Counted from the stretch's first letter, positions 1-9,051 are shown. The stretch is DNA of 64,000 nt from UBA946 sp031550725 (GCA_031550725.1 JAVBOH010000009.1:213584-277583); one strand, 5' to 3'. Made by a program: numbers and translations. The notes: generated by a model not told the origin, from the sequence alone.

Positions 1-447
1 AATTTTGACCTTTTAAAAGAATTGGGTAAATGTAATAAACCTATACTTCTAAAAAGAGGACTTGCTAATACAATTGAAGAGTGGCTGATGTCTGCCGAAT
101 ATATTATGGCAGGAGGAAATCACAACATAATCCTATGCGAAAGAGGTATCCGAACTTTTGAAACAATGACACGAAACACTCTTGACATAAGTGCTATTCC
201 ATTGCTTAAGGCAAAAACTCATCTTCCTGTAATTGTCGATCCATCTCATGCAGCTGGTATTAGTTCAATGGTTGCTCCACTTTCTAAGGCAGCGGTTGCT
301 ATCGGTGCAGACGGACTTATGATTGAAGTTCATAACAATCCTGAAAAGGCTTTGTGTGACGGTGCTCAGTCACTAAATCCAATGGTATTTGATGATTTAA
401 TGGTTGATTTGAAAAAGCGTATTCAATTTGAAGGCAAAATTCTATAA
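1..447 (+). CDS. aroF: 3-deoxy-7-phosphoheptulonate synthase (DAHP synthase), C-terminal part
   Basis: The frame is open from the first base, so only the last ~148 residues are present. DAHP synthase condenses phosphoenolpyruvate and erythrose 4-phosphate in the first step of the shikimate pathway. The visible part is the second half of the TIM barrel: LLKRGLANT (substrate-binding Lys-Arg), the GGNHNIILCERGIRTF block, VDPSHAAG with the metal-binding His, and the EVHNNPEKALCDGAQSL block with conserved acidic residues. These match the AroF/AroG-like class that lacks a large regulatory domain at this end. It is followed by a 317-bp gap with no clear terminator. Identification is firm; symbol choice among aroF/aroG is conventional. 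Confidence 0.9.
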   Translation, partial: NFDLLKELGKCNKPILLKRGLANTIEEWLMSAEYIMAGGNHNIILCERGIRTFETMTRNTLDISAIPLLKAKTHLPVIVDPSHAAGISSMVAPLSKAAVAIGADGLMIEVHNNPEKALCDGAQSLNPMVFDDLMVDLKKRIQFEGKIL

Positions 448-615
448 TTATGTTTCATCAATAACTGGACTTTATCTCGTATCAATAAAACTCAAGAAAC
501 ATTAAATTAATCATAAATCAGTTGACATTTACCATCATATTTTTATTAATCTACAATTTTCTTTTTGATGTAAATATTAATCTGAAGTTTTTCTTCATAT
601 TTTTATAGAATATAT

Positions 616-622
616 TGTCGAA
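616..622 (+). promoter_or_regulatory. Candidate 0A box (Spo0A binding site)
   Basis: TGTCGAA, the core of the Spo0A recognition sequence, lies 149 bp upstream of the spo0A start and 80 bp upstream of its -35 element. Spo0A controls its own gene in bacilli through such boxes, so autoregulation is inferred. A 7-base match in AT-rich DNA can occur by chance. The rest of the gap between aroF and spo0A (448-764) holds a second, weaker promoter-like TTGACA at 522-527 and nothing coding. Confidence 0.45.
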
Positions 623-701
623 AATTAAATTAATCTGTATTTTTAGGATATTTTGCGGCGCATTTTGCGATATTTAATTACCAAAATATTCCTAAAAGGT
701 A

Positions 702-730
702 TTGATTTCCATATTTTTCTATGTTAAAAT
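702..730 (+). promoter_or_regulatory. spo0A promoter (sigma-A type, extended -10)
   Basis: TTGATT (702-707), a 17-base spacer, then TAAAAT (725-730) preceded by TGT, which forms an extended -10. The ribosome site AGGAGG (750-755) and the ATG at 765 follow closely, giving a short leader. I looked for a sigma-H promoter as in Bacillus but could not find a convincing one. Confidence 0.65.
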
Positions 731-764
731 ATGGAAGTAATAAAATTATAGGAGGTCAAATTAA

Positions 765-1574
765 ATGTCAACTACTATTAAAGTATTAATCGGTGATGAT
801 AACAAAGAATTCGGCGGGGTGTTTGCGGGTGCAATTCAGGATGCAGGATATAATGTACTATTGTGTCAGAATGATGGTATGAAAATTCTGAATGCAATCA
901 AGGATTATGAACCTGATATTGTGTTGTGTGATGCTATCATGCCAAACGCTGAGGCTGTTGAAGTCATCCGCAGAGTAAATTCAATCTGCTCAAAAAGTCC
1001 GTTTTTCATTGTTGGGTCATCATACAACAACTCACTCATTGAAAATCGTGTAATGTCATTCAAAAATGCATATTACTTTTTGAAGCCTTTTGATACAGAG
1101 CAAGTAATTAATTTAATTCAGCACATTAATCAACCTGCAGCAGCAGATATTTTTGATGTTAACAATGATGAGTCACAGATTGAGATGATTGTTACCGATA
1201 TCATACATCAGATTGGTATTCCTGCACATATAAAGGGTTATCATTACTTAAGAACTGCAAGTTTAATGTCTATTGAGGATGAAGAAATGCTAGAAAGCAT
1301 TACAAAAAGACTTTATCCATCTGTTGCAAGAAGATTTGATACAACTCCATCAAGAGTTGAACGTGCAATCAGACATGCTATCGAAACTGCATGGGACAGA
1401 GGCGATATTGATATTCTTACAGGAATGTTCGGATATACAATCAGTGTTGGAAAGGGCAAGCCTACAAATTCAGAATTTATAGCACTTATTACAGATAATC
1501 TGAGATTAAGATTTAAAAATAAAAAGAAACCAATTACAAATGAAATTGAGAAACCACTTGTGAAGAACTTCTAA
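765..1574 (+). CDS. spo0A: Sporulation master regulator Spo0A
   Basis: Response regulator that commits the cell to sporulation and other stationary-phase programmes. The N-terminal receiver domain (about residues 4-120) has the acidic pair D11-D12, phosphoacceptor D56 in VLCDAIMP, and K107-P108 in YYFLKPFD. The C-terminal Spo0A DNA-binding domain (about 155-255) carries the diagnostic RRFDTTPSRVERAIRHAIE recognition segment and AWDRGD. The length of 269 residues is normal. The AGGAGG 9 bases before the ATG fixes the start. The linker is short and the receiver is slightly divergent (G10 before DD), but all key residues are present. The gene stands alone, without spoIVB, which often precedes it in bacilli. 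Confidence 0.97.
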   Translation: MSTTIKVLIGDDNKEFGGVFAGAIQDAGYNVLLCQNDGMKILNAIKDYEPDIVLCDAIMPNAEAVEVIRRVNSICSKSPFFIVGSSYNNSLIENRVMSFKNAYYFLKPFDTEQVINLIQHINQPAAADIFDVNNDESQIEMIVTDIIHQIGIPAHIKGYHYLRTASLMSIEDEEMLESITKRLYPSVARRFDTTPSRVERAIRHAIETAWDRGDIDILTGMFGYTISVGKGKPTNSEFIALITDNLRLRFKNKKKPITNEIEKPLVKNF

Positions 1575-1606
1575 TATAAATTCGAACTTAAAATGTAAAT
1601 TTACTA

Positions 1607-1635
1607 TTGTATTTCATAGCTTTTTAATGTATAAT
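1607..1635 (+). promoter_or_regulatory. Promoter of the SPL-like gene
   Basis: TTGTAT (1607-1612), 17-base spacer, perfect TATAAT (1630-1635); AAGGAG at 1662-1667 precedes the GTG start at 1676. Confidence 0.65.
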
Positions 1636-1675
1636 TACCATAAAGTAATATACATAAAACTAAGGAGTAGTTAAA

Positions 1676-2569
1676 GTGGAATACATACCGGCAAAATCAA
1701 TTGTTTCGGGATATTCCGGCGGAAACGCATGGTTTGGAAACAATTATAACATGAATATTTATAAGGGCTGCTGTCATGGATGTATTTACTGTGACAGCCG
1801 TTCTGAGTGTTATCGTATTGATAATTTTGATACGGTGCGAGCAAAAGAAAATGCTTTGGAGCTTATCAGAAATAACCTTAGGAGCAAGGTGAAAACAGGT
1901 GTTGTGGGAACTGGTGCAATGTCTGACCCTTACAATCCTTTTGAGGAAGAACAAAAGCTTACACGTCATGCACTTGAGCTTATTAATGCCTATGGATTTG
2001 GTGCATCAATTGCAACAAAAAGTGCTTTAATCACTCGTGATATTGATGTTTTAATGGATATTAAAGAGCATTCGCCTGTGTTATGCAAGTTGACAATTAC
2101 TTGTGCCGATGATGAACTGCAATCAAAGATTGAGCCGAATGTATCGTCATCAAGTGAACGTTTTGCTGCCATTAAAAAGCTTAGTGATAATGGTATTTTT
2201 GCTGGTATTCTTTTAATGCCAATTCTGCCTTTTATTAATGATACCGATGAAAACATTCTGGGCATTGTCAATAAAGCGCATGAAGCTGGTGCAAGATTTA
2301 TTTATCCTGCTTTTGGAGTGACACTAAGGCAAAATCAGCGTAACTGGTTTTATGACAGGCTTGATGAGCTTTTCCCGAATGAGCCATTAAGGCTTAAATA
2401 TATTCAGGCGTTTGGGAATAATTATGAATGCCATTCGCCACGTTCAAAAAAGCTATGGCAGTTGTTTACGACGAAATGTGATGAATATGGTATATTATAT
2501 AATATGAAGGATATCATCAGTTCATACAAGCAAGGCTATGAAATTAATCAACTAAGCTTCTTTGATTAA
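1676..2569 (+). CDS. SPL-family radical SAM protein (SplB-like)
   Basis: Radical S-adenosylmethionine enzyme of the spore photoproduct lyase superfamily (COG1533 type). The 4Fe-4S cluster motif CX3CX2C is at Cys32, Cys36 and Cys39 (GCCHGCIYCDSR), followed by the family-typical GTGAMSDPYNPFEEE and ATKSALITRDIDVL segments. Length is 297 residues against about 340 in Bacillus SplB, so it may not repair spore photoproduct; many short SPL-like proteins have no assigned substrate. The start is GTG with AAGGAG 8 bases upstream; no ATG fits. It has its own promoter and a terminator overlapping its last codons, so it is monocistronic. Substrate unknown. Confidence 0.8.
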   Translation: MEYIPAKSIVSGYSGGNAWFGNNYNMNIYKGCCHGCIYCDSRSECYRIDNFDTVRAKENALELIRNNLRSKVKTGVVGTGAMSDPYNPFEEEQKLTRHALELINAYGFGASIATKSALITRDIDVLMDIKEHSPVLCKLTITCADDELQSKIEPNVSSSSERFAAIKKLSDNGIFAGILLMPILPFINDTDENILGIVNKAHEAGARFIYPAFGVTLRQNQRNWFYDRLDELFPNEPLRLKYIQAFGNNYECHSPRSKKLWQLFTTKCDEYGILYNMKDIISSYKQGYEINQLSFFD

Positions 2570-2592
2570 TTATTAATCAACTTAGTTTTTTA
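2550..2592 (+). terminator. Terminator of the SPL-like gene
   Basis: AACTAAG (2550-2556) pairs with CTTAGTT (2581-2587), with an inner TTGATTAA/TTAATCAA stem, followed by a T run. The 5' arm lies inside the last codons of the gene. Confidence 0.7.
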
Positions 2593-2599
2593 ATTGATA

Positions 2600-2628
2600 T
2601 TGACCATTGCAGCTTGATATGTTATAAT
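2600..2628 (+). promoter_or_regulatory. uvrC promoter
   Basis: TTGACC (2600-2605), 17-base spacer ending in TGT, TATAAT (2623-2628): near-consensus with an extended -10. No LexA-type operator is visible. Confidence 0.75.
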
Positions 2629-2644
2629 TAAATAGGACAAGTTA

Positions 2645-2667
2645 AGCAGGAATATTTTATTCCTGCT
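2645..2667 (+). other. Terminator-like hairpin in the uvrC leader
   Basis: GCAGGAAT and ATTCCTGC form an 8-bp stem followed by TTTTATTT, only some 10 bases after the expected transcription start and about 27 bases before the uvrC ATG. It could be an attenuator or a 5' stabilising hairpin. Confidence 0.55.
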
Positions 2668-2693
2668 TTTATTTATAAATAATGAGGTGCAAA

Positions 2694-4523
2694 ATGAACG
2701 AAAGACTGCCATATCTGCGTGAAAAAACACATAATCTAACAACGATGCCTGGTGTTTACCGTATGCGTGATAAGAACGACCATATCATTTATATCGGCAA
2801 GGCGAAAAATCTTCGTAACCGAGTGCATAGTTATTTTCGTGAAAACCCTGACCATCTACCAAAGGTAGAAAAGATGGTTTCCCATGTTTATGATTATGAT
2901 TTTATTGTTACTGACTCGGAATATGAAGCTTTAGTGCTTGAATGCTCGCTCATAAAGCAGCATAAACCTAAGTATAACATTCTGCTTAAGGATGATAAGG
3001 GTTACAGCTATATTAAAATTTCCGAAAGCGAATATCCAGTTATCACAGCTGAACTGCAAAAATTTGGCAGTGGTACATTTTTAGGACCATATACTAGCTC
3101 ATACGTTACAAAACAGGCTGTTAATGAAGCTAACCTTGTTTTTTCGCTGCCTACTTGCAAGAAAAATTTTCCTCGTGACATAAAAAAAGGACGTCCATGC
3201 CTTAATTTTCATATAAAGCAATGTATGGGTGTGTGCCTTGGAAACGTGACTGCTGATGAATATAATCAGATAATTGAGCAAGCAGTTGACTATATAAAAA
3301 GTGGCTCTGATACTTCTGTTGAACGCTTAACTGAGCTTATGATGAAAGAGGCTGAAAACCTTAATTTTGAAAGTGCCGCTAAGCTGCGTGACAGAATTAA
3401 CGCTATCCTAAAAGCTGCCGATGAACAAAAAATTGTCACAGAGGATATGCGTGATACGGATGTTATCGCACTCGCACAAAACGGTGCTGATGCCTGTGTG
3501 GCAGTTATAATGTACCGCAACGGACGCCTTTTTGACAGAAGTGAGTATTTCTTGGGTGAGCTTGATACACCATCTGTTATGCTTGAGGATTTTATCGTGC
3601 AGTATTATTCCGGCGAGCGTGAAATACCTCGTGAAATTCTCATTGAGGAGGATTTAGCTGATAATGAAAATATCGAAAAGCTAATCCGTGAACGAGCAAG
3701 CCATGCTGTAACACTTGAAACAAAAAAGCGTGGCAAAGGACTTAAGCTTATCATGCTTGCAAAATCAAATGCAAGCGAGTATTTAGCTATCAAGGTCGGA
3801 CGCACAGGAAAAGAGATAGTCGCACTTGAGGAACTTGGTAAAATTCTAGGACTTGACTCCCCTCCTATGTATATTGAGGCATACGATATTTCCAACCTTT
3901 CAAGCAGTTCAATGGTAGCTGGTATGGTTGTTTTCGAAAACGGCAGACCGCTTAAAAAGGCATATAAAAGGTTCACCATGAAAGAAAATCTGACGCAGAA
4001 TGACGTCGCTTGTATGCGTGAGGTTTTGGAGCGCCGTTTCAAGCATTATAAAGAAGATAACAGTAACGATGACGAGGGTTTTGCACGACTTCCCGACTTG
4101 ATTTTACTTGACGGCGGCAAGGGGCAGGTAAATGCAGTTGAGCCGCTGCTTAGTGAAATGGGAATTAATGTACCACTTTTTGGTATGGTTAAGGATAACA
4201 AGCATCGCACCCGTGCAATTGCAACAGGCGGAGCTGAAATATCTATTTCTGGTACAAAATCAGCATTTATGTTAGTAACACGCATTCAAGATGAGGTGCA
4301 TAGATTTTCTATAACATATCAGCGAAGTAAGCACCAAAAGCAGTCATATGCAATGGAAATAACTAAAATAAAAGGTATCGGTGAGAAAAAAGCACAAAAG
4401 CTTTTCACATCATTTAAGACAAAGGATGAATTTAAAAAAGCCACTCCCGAAGAAATAGCAAAAATAGCAGGTATTAATATTGAGCTTGCCAATGAGGTTT
4501 ATGATTTTGCTCAAAAATTTTAG
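2694..4523 (+). CDS. uvrC: UvrABC excinuclease subunit C
   Basis: Nuclease that makes both incisions in nucleotide excision repair. The N-terminal GIY-YIG domain (GVYRMRD, IIYIGKAKNLRNRVHSYF) is followed by a UVR motif that binds UvrB (about residues 205-240, ENLNFESAAKLRDRI), the RNase H-like UvrC homology region (YDISNLSSSSMVAGMVVF, LILLDGGKGQVNA) and C-terminal helix-hairpin-helix repeats (ITKIKGIGEKKAQKL). The 609-residue length is typical. I take the ATG at 2694 rather than 2682 because GAGGTG lies between them at ideal spacing. A terminator follows directly. Confidence 0.95.
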   Translation: MNERLPYLREKTHNLTTMPGVYRMRDKNDHIIYIGKAKNLRNRVHSYFRENPDHLPKVEKMVSHVYDYDFIVTDSEYEALVLECSLIKQHKPKYNILLKDDKGYSYIKISESEYPVITAELQKFGSGTFLGPYTSSYVTKQAVNEANLVFSLPTCKKNFPRDIKKGRPCLNFHIKQCMGVCLGNVTADEYNQIIEQAVDYIKSGSDTSVERLTELMMKEAENLNFESAAKLRDRINAILKAADEQKIVTEDMRDTDVIALAQNGADACVAVIMYRNGRLFDRSEYFLGELDTPSVMLEDFIVQYYSGEREIPREILIEEDLADNENIEKLIRERASHAVTLETKKRGKGLKLIMLAKSNASEYLAIKVGRTGKEIVALEELGKILGLDSPPMYIEAYDISNLSSSSMVAGMVVFENGRPLKKAYKRFTMKENLTQNDVACMREVLERRFKHYKEDNSNDDEGFARLPDLILLDGGKGQVNAVEPLLSEMGINVPLFGMVKDNKHRTRAIATGGAEISISGTKSAFMLVTRIQDEVHRFSITYQRSKHQKQSYAMEITKIKGIGEKKAQKLFTSFKTKDEFKKATPEEIAKIAGINIELANEVYDFAQKF

Positions 4524-4532
4524 ATAAAAATA

Positions 4533-4561
4533 GGGGTTGTTCATTTTTCATGAACAACCCC
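4533..4561. terminator. Bidirectional terminator between uvrC and the TPR gene
   Basis: A perfect 12-bp stem, GGGGTTGTTCAT (4533-4544) with ATGAACAACCCC (4550-4561), sits between convergent genes with T-rich flanks in both directions. Confidence 0.85.
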
Positions 4562-4572
4562 AAACTTATTTT

Positions 4573-5409
4573 TTATTTTTTCATTATAGCCTTAACTTTA
4601 GCAAGATACTCCTTAACAGCAGCATCATTTTTAATGTAATAACCAACGATATTCAAGCAGAAGAAAGAAAGCTCATAATTTTTATTATCAAAGCTGTATC
4701 TTCCAAGTGAATATGCCGTATTTAACACCGATGATGACGGCCATTGCTGAATTTCTTCCTCCTCCATTATACTGCGGATTTTTTCCATTTCTGGTATAAC
4801 AGGAGCAGAACCCATCTCAGTTTCAATATATAGCAATGCTGCATTTACCAATTGTGTTCTTTTAACAGCATATGAATAACCAATCAAGGCAATAGCCTCA
4901 TGGAATTTACCAAGATCAGCATATAAAAGACCATAATAAATGTAACTCTCCGCCAATTCTTCTGGAAGATATGCAAACTTTAATGCAGCCTGAACTTTTT
5001 CAAGACAATTATCATAATCACCTATATTAGCATAAAAATCAGAAAAACTAATCAAAGCCTTGACATTCACAGGATTGTAGTTAAGTGCAACCTTGTACGC
5101 CTTTTCAGCCTGTTCAGCCTTATTCATTGACGCCAAGCATTTCGCATATAAATAATATACATTAGAAATGTTGATATTAATATCATGCACGGTTTTGGTA
5201 GGCTTGAATTCATCTACATATATATAATGCTCCAGCGGATTATTGAATGACATATATGAATTTTCGTTGTCAGATTTATACTTACCCGAAAATTCTTTAA
5301 TAACTTTAGAGAGCATTTCCGACGCTTTTACATAATTATTGTTTTCATCAATTTCAATTATTGCTTCATTTATTATATCGTTTACAGCATTACTGTCAAA
5401 AACATCCAT
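4573..5409 (-). CDS. Tetratricopeptide-repeat protein, function unknown
   Basis: A soluble 278-residue protein without signal peptide or membrane segment. TPR-like helical repeats are visible from about residue 85: YYLYAKCLASMNKAEQAEKAYKVALNYNP, then a second unit at VKALISFSDFYANIGDYDNCLEKVQAALK, and a third at SYIYYGLLYADLGKFHEAIALIGYSYA. Such repeats mediate protein-protein contacts. The N-terminal ~80 residues are acidic and not recognised. It has its own promoter and is monocistronic between two terminators or promoters. A partner cannot be named from context. Confidence 0.75.
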   Translation of the reverse strand: MDVFDSNAVNDIINEAIIEIDENNNYVKASEMLSKVIKEFSGKYKSDNENSYMSFNNPLEHYIYVDEFKPTKTVHDININISNVYYLYAKCLASMNKAEQAEKAYKVALNYNPVNVKALISFSDFYANIGDYDNCLEKVQAALKFAYLPEELAESYIYYGLLYADLGKFHEAIALIGYSYAVKRTQLVNAALLYIETEMGSAPVIPEMEKIRSIMEEEEIQQWPSSSVLNTAYSLGRYSFDNKNYELSFFCLNIVGYYIKNDAAVKEYLAKVKAIMKK

Positions 5410-5452
5410 TAACTCTCCATCCTTTTTAGCTTAATGTTAAATGTATTAATTG

Positions 5453-5481
5453 ATTATAACACATTGCCCAAAATTTTTCAA
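5453..5481 (-). promoter_or_regulatory. Promoter of the TPR gene
   Basis: On the minus strand TTGAAA (5481-5476), 17-base spacer ending TGT, TATAAT (5458-5453). Confidence 0.7.
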
Positions 5482-5537
5482 GGTATTTAGACAAAAAACT
5501 TACACAGGATAAATTAATTCCATAATTTTATGCTATG

Positions 5538-7706
5538 TTAATTTTTAGGCTGTGATTTCATTGTAAGCGAAATACGTTTACGCTTAACATCAACATCAAG
5601 TACCCAAACCTTAACTACCTCGCCAACCTTAACAGCCTCAAGCGGATGCTTGATATATCTGTCACAAATCTGCGAGATATGAACAAGTCCGTCCTCATGA
5701 ACGCCAATATCAACAAAACATCCGAAGTCAATGACATTACGAACAGTGCCAACAAGTTCCATGCCTGCCTTTAAGTCCTTGATTTCCATAATGTCACCAC
5801 TTCTTAACAGTGGTGGCGGCAGTTCGTCACGAGGGTCACGACCTGGTTTTGAAAGTTCCTTAAGTATATCCTTAACAGTTGGAAGTCCAATTCCTGCTGA
5901 TTCTGCAATCTTTGGTAAACCAATTTTTTCAGCAGATGTGATTATACCGCTAAGATTGTCACCTGACAAATCTGACAACTTAAATCCGCATTCATCGACA
6001 ATTTTCTTTGCAGCATCATAGCTTTCAGGATGCACGGATGTATTATCAAGTGGATTTTTACCACCCTGAACACGCAAAAAACCTGCACACTGCTCATAAG
6101 CCTTAGCACCAAGCTTTGATACCTTAAGCAGTTGCTTTCTGTCTGTAAATGAGCCGTTTTCTTCACGGTAAGCAACTATATTTTTTGCGATACCAGCATT
6201 AATTCCTGCAATATAGGAAAGCAAGGAATGTGAGGCAGTATTAAGGTCAACACCAACGCTGTTAACACAATCCTCAACAACGCCTGATAAAGCATCATCC
6301 ATACGAGCCTTTGGCATATCATGCTGATACTGTCCAACACCAATAGCCTTTGGGTCAATCTTAACAAGCTCTGCAAGCGGGTCCTGCAAACGTCTTGCAA
6401 TTGAAACAGCACTACGCAAGGAAACATCATATTCAGGAAATTCGAGTGCCGCTAGCTTTGATGCGGAATAAACAGATGCACCAGCTTCTGAAACAACCAT
6501 ATAGGAAACCTTATGTGGCATTTCTTTAATAAGTTCAACGATAAACTGCTCTGATTCTCGGGATGCAGTACCATTGCCAATAGCAATAATAGTAACACCA
6601 TGCTTTTTAATCATGTTGCCAATAATAGTTTTACCCTGCTGTATCTTATTCTTTTCACCTGTTGTAATGTATGCAACACCAGTATCAAGAACCTTACCAG
6701 TTGCATCAACAACAGCAAGCTTACAACCAGTTCTAAATCCTGGGTCAAGTCCAAGCGCAACGTTATTTTTAACAGGAGCAGCCATAAGCAGCTGACGAAG
6801 ATTGGATGCAAACACTTTAATAGCACCCTCAGCAGCATTAGCAGTCAGTTCAGCACGAATTTCACGCTCAATAGACGGTGCAATCAAACGCTTATAGCTA
6901 TCCTCACAAGCTGATTTAACAAGTTCAGCAGATGCAGATTCATTCAATACAAACTTGTCCGTCAAAGCCTTTACAGCAGTTTCGTCAGGAACATCAATAC
7001 TTACTTTAAGCATATCCTCACGCTCACCACGGTCAAGCGCCAAAATTCTATGTCCTGCATTGGCAATCTTAAAAACAGGCTCAGAGAAGTCATAATAATT
7101 CTTATAAACGCCCTCCTCCTCAGGCTTAACAGCCTTTGAAGTCATCATACCAATTTTTATAAACATAAAACGTAGTTTTTTACGAGTATCAGCATCATCG
7201 GAGATGTTTTCAGCGATAATATCCATAGCACCCTTTATTGCGGCGTCAACATCATCCACACCCTTTTCAGTGTCAATAAAGCTTTCCGCTTCATTTATAG
7301 GATTAATATCCATATCCTGCTTCATGATAATTTCAGCAAGTGGCTCAAGTCCCTTTTCCCTTGCAACAGAAGCACGAGTTTTTCTCTTTGGCTTATATGG
7401 ACGGTATATATCCTCAACCTCAACGAGAGTTACAGCCTTTGAAACAGCAGCATCAATTTCATCAGTCATCTTTTCCTGCGCTGTGATTGCTGCCATAACT
7501 TCCTCTTTACGTTTTTCAAGGTTACGCAAATAAGTAAGTCTGTCGAAAATTTCACGTAAAACCTGATCGTCAAGCGCACCTGTCAATTCTTTACGGTAAC
7601 GTGCAATAAACGGAATGGTTTTACCATCATCAATAAGTGTAACTGTGTTATCGATCTGGTCTTTATTTAGCTTAAATTCTGTCGCTAAAACTGCATTAAT
7701 ATCCAA
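5538..7706 (-). CDS. tex: Tex-family RNA-binding transcription accessory protein
   Basis: Cytoplasmic nucleic-acid-binding protein with Tex N-terminal helical domain (NTVTLIDDGKTIPFIARYRK), YqgF-like RNase H fold (LGLDPGFRTGCKLAVVD), helix-hairpin-helix region (LNTASHSLLSYIAGI, SLTDR-type segment) and a C-terminal S1 domain (VGTVRNVIDFGCFVDIGVHE). I start it at the TTG at 7706: GGGAG lies 9 bases upstream, the protein then begins LDINAVLATEF like other Tex proteins, and a longer version beginning at 7772 would start inside the -35 box. Length from there is 722 residues, normal for Tex. Precise cellular role in Clostridia is unclear. Confidence 0.92.
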   Translation of the reverse strand: MDINAVLATEFKLNKDQIDNTVTLIDDGKTIPFIARYRKELTGALDDQVLREIFDRLTYLRNLEKRKEEVMAAITAQEKMTDEIDAAVSKAVTLVEVEDIYRPYKPKRKTRASVAREKGLEPLAEIIMKQDMDINPINEAESFIDTEKGVDDVDAAIKGAMDIIAENISDDADTRKKLRFMFIKIGMMTSKAVKPEEEGVYKNYYDFSEPVFKIANAGHRILALDRGEREDMLKVSIDVPDETAVKALTDKFVLNESASAELVKSACEDSYKRLIAPSIEREIRAELTANAAEGAIKVFASNLRQLLMAAPVKNNVALGLDPGFRTGCKLAVVDATGKVLDTGVAYITTGEKNKIQQGKTIIGNMIKKHGVTIIAIGNGTASRESEQFIVELIKEMPHKVSYMVVSEAGASVYSASKLAALEFPEYDVSLRSAVSIARRLQDPLAELVKIDPKAIGVGQYQHDMPKARMDDALSGVVEDCVNSVGVDLNTASHSLLSYIAGINAGIAKNIVAYREENGSFTDRKQLLKVSKLGAKAYEQCAGFLRVQGGKNPLDNTSVHPESYDAAKKIVDECGFKLSDLSGDNLSGIITSAEKIGLPKIAESAGIGLPTVKDILKELSKPGRDPRDELPPPLLRSGDIMEIKDLKAGMELVGTVRNVIDFGCFVDIGVHEDGLVHISQICDRYIKHPLEAVKVGEVVKVWVLDVDVKRKRISLTMKSQPKN

Positions 7707-7743
7707 TTTTTCATTCTCCCTATCATTTAAAAAGTACCTATAC

Positions 7744-7772
7744 ATTATACCACATTTTCCTAAATTTTTCAA
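7744..7772 (-). promoter_or_regulatory. tex promoter
   Basis: Minus strand TTGAAA (7772-7767), 17-base spacer, TATAAT (7749-7744). It decides the tex start, since any start upstream of about 7735 would be untranscribed. Confidence 0.75.
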
Positions 7773-7860
7773 GCGTAAAATCCATTTTAAAAAATTAATT
7801 ATGCGTACTCATAAATCCATTTAAAGATTTACAAGTGCATATAAATTAAATACAGATAAC

Positions 7861-7892
7861 AAAAAATCACCCGATATACAAGTCATCGGGTG
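7861..7892 (-). terminator. Terminator of the BMP lipoprotein gene
   Basis: CACCCGAT (minus strand 7892-7885) pairs with ATCGGGTG (7875-7868) across a 9-base loop, followed by six T. Confidence 0.85.
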
Positions 7893-7902
7893 ATTGAATT
7901 TT

Positions 7903-8916
7903 TTATTTTAATGAATCAACATATGAATTATACTGCTCAAGCGTTGCAGGAGGAACAATATCGCCATTGATAATAAGCTCCTTAAGCTCCTGTGTTCTTT
8001 GCATAACATCAGTATCAACTAGCGGATTTTCACTTGGTATACCAACGCCGCCCTCATAAAGACCGATATACTTTGTACCGCCTTTGTATACGGTATTCTT
8101 TGTATACTCACTGATAGTTAGAATAACAGTTGCCTCAATATCCTTTAATGCACTTGTAAGAACATACTGAGGTGCTAAATAGCTCTGATCAACATCAACA
8201 CCAATTACGAAATTACTTGTATCCCTAGCGGCATTAATAACACCAATTCCTGATGCACCTGCTGCATGGAAAACAATATCACAGCCTGATGAATAAAGAT
8301 TTTTTGCAGTTTCATATCCTAAATCAGAATTTGCAAAATCATTTATATACACGCTTTCAACAGTGATTTCAATACCTCTTTGCTTAGCGGCATACAAAAC
8401 TCCAGCTCTATAACCATAATCAAAAGCATAAATATTATCGGTTTCCATACCACCAACAAAGCCAAGTTTGTTTGTTGTTGTAGTCATACCAGCGATATAT
8501 CCAACAAGGAAACTGCTCTCCTGAACACGATAGCTAATACCAATAAGGTTTGGATAATCAGTTTCATATGAACAGTCAATCGCAACAAAATTTATATCAG
8601 GATGTGTTTCAGCAGAATCAACGATATGTCCTGCAATTTTATATCCAAGTCCAATTACAAGGTCATTTTTACTTGATACATTAGTGAAAAATTCCTCAAA
8701 ATCGTAATCATCAGTTGCCTCTTTTGTAAATGCATCAATACCATATGCATTAACACAATAATTAAGACCATCAACAGCTGGCTGATTAAATGGGTCTGCA
8801 TCTCCGATGTGGTCAAGGAAAAGTGTCGCCCTATATTTCGTTGAGCATCCAGTTAATGTGAATGTAAATAGTGTAATAGTAAGAATTATTGCTGTGATTT
8901 GTTTAAATAATTTCAT
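7903..8916 (-). CDS. BMP-family substrate-binding lipoprotein
   Basis: Extracytoplasmic binding protein of the basic membrane protein/PnrA family, which usually binds nucleosides or related small molecules for an ABC importer. The lipoprotein signal peptide ends at LTGC (Cys24). The periplasmic-binding fold of family 1 type follows, with NFVAIDCS, NLIGISYRVQESSFLVGYIAGM, LGFVGGM, FHAAGASGIGVINAA and VIGVDVDQSYLAP segments characteristic of BMP proteins. The 337 residues are typical. No permease or ATPase genes are adjacent; the gene sits alone between its promoter and terminator, so the transporter must be encoded elsewhere or the protein acts as a sensor. Ligand inferred only from family. 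Confidence 0.88.
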   Translation of the reverse strand: MKLFKQITAIILTITLFTFTLTGCSTKYRATLFLDHIGDADPFNQPAVDGLNYCVNAYGIDAFTKEATDDYDFEEFFTNVSSKNDLVIGLGYKIAGHIVDSAETHPDINFVAIDCSYETDYPNLIGISYRVQESSFLVGYIAGMTTTTNKLGFVGGMETDNIYAFDYGYRAGVLYAAKQRGIEITVESVYINDFANSDLGYETAKNLYSSGCDIVFHAAGASGIGVINAARDTSNFVIGVDVDQSYLAPQYVLTSALKDIEATVILTISEYTKNTVYKGGTKYIGLYEGGVGIPSENPLVDTDVMQRTQELKELIINGDIVPPATLEQYNSYVDSLK

Positions 8917-9022
8917 TTTTTAATCACCCTTTCTGTATACTCCCAATAATATTTATATAAATATAATTTAACTTAAACATCATCCATTACAAGAAACGAC
9001 ATAAATACATTTATTTGATGAA

Positions 9023-9051
9023 ATTATATCACTTTTCTTTTGTTCTGTCAA
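9023..9051 (-). promoter_or_regulatory. Promoter of the BMP lipoprotein gene
   Basis: Minus strand consensus TTGACA (9051-9046), 17 bases, TATAAT (9028-9023). The leader is about 100 bases long with no recognised riboswitch. Confidence 0.8.

Noticed and set aside
7706..7772. A longer Tex N-terminus starting at 7772
   Set aside because: It would begin inside the -35 box of the tex promoter; the TTG at 7706 has a ribosome site and gives the family-typical start.
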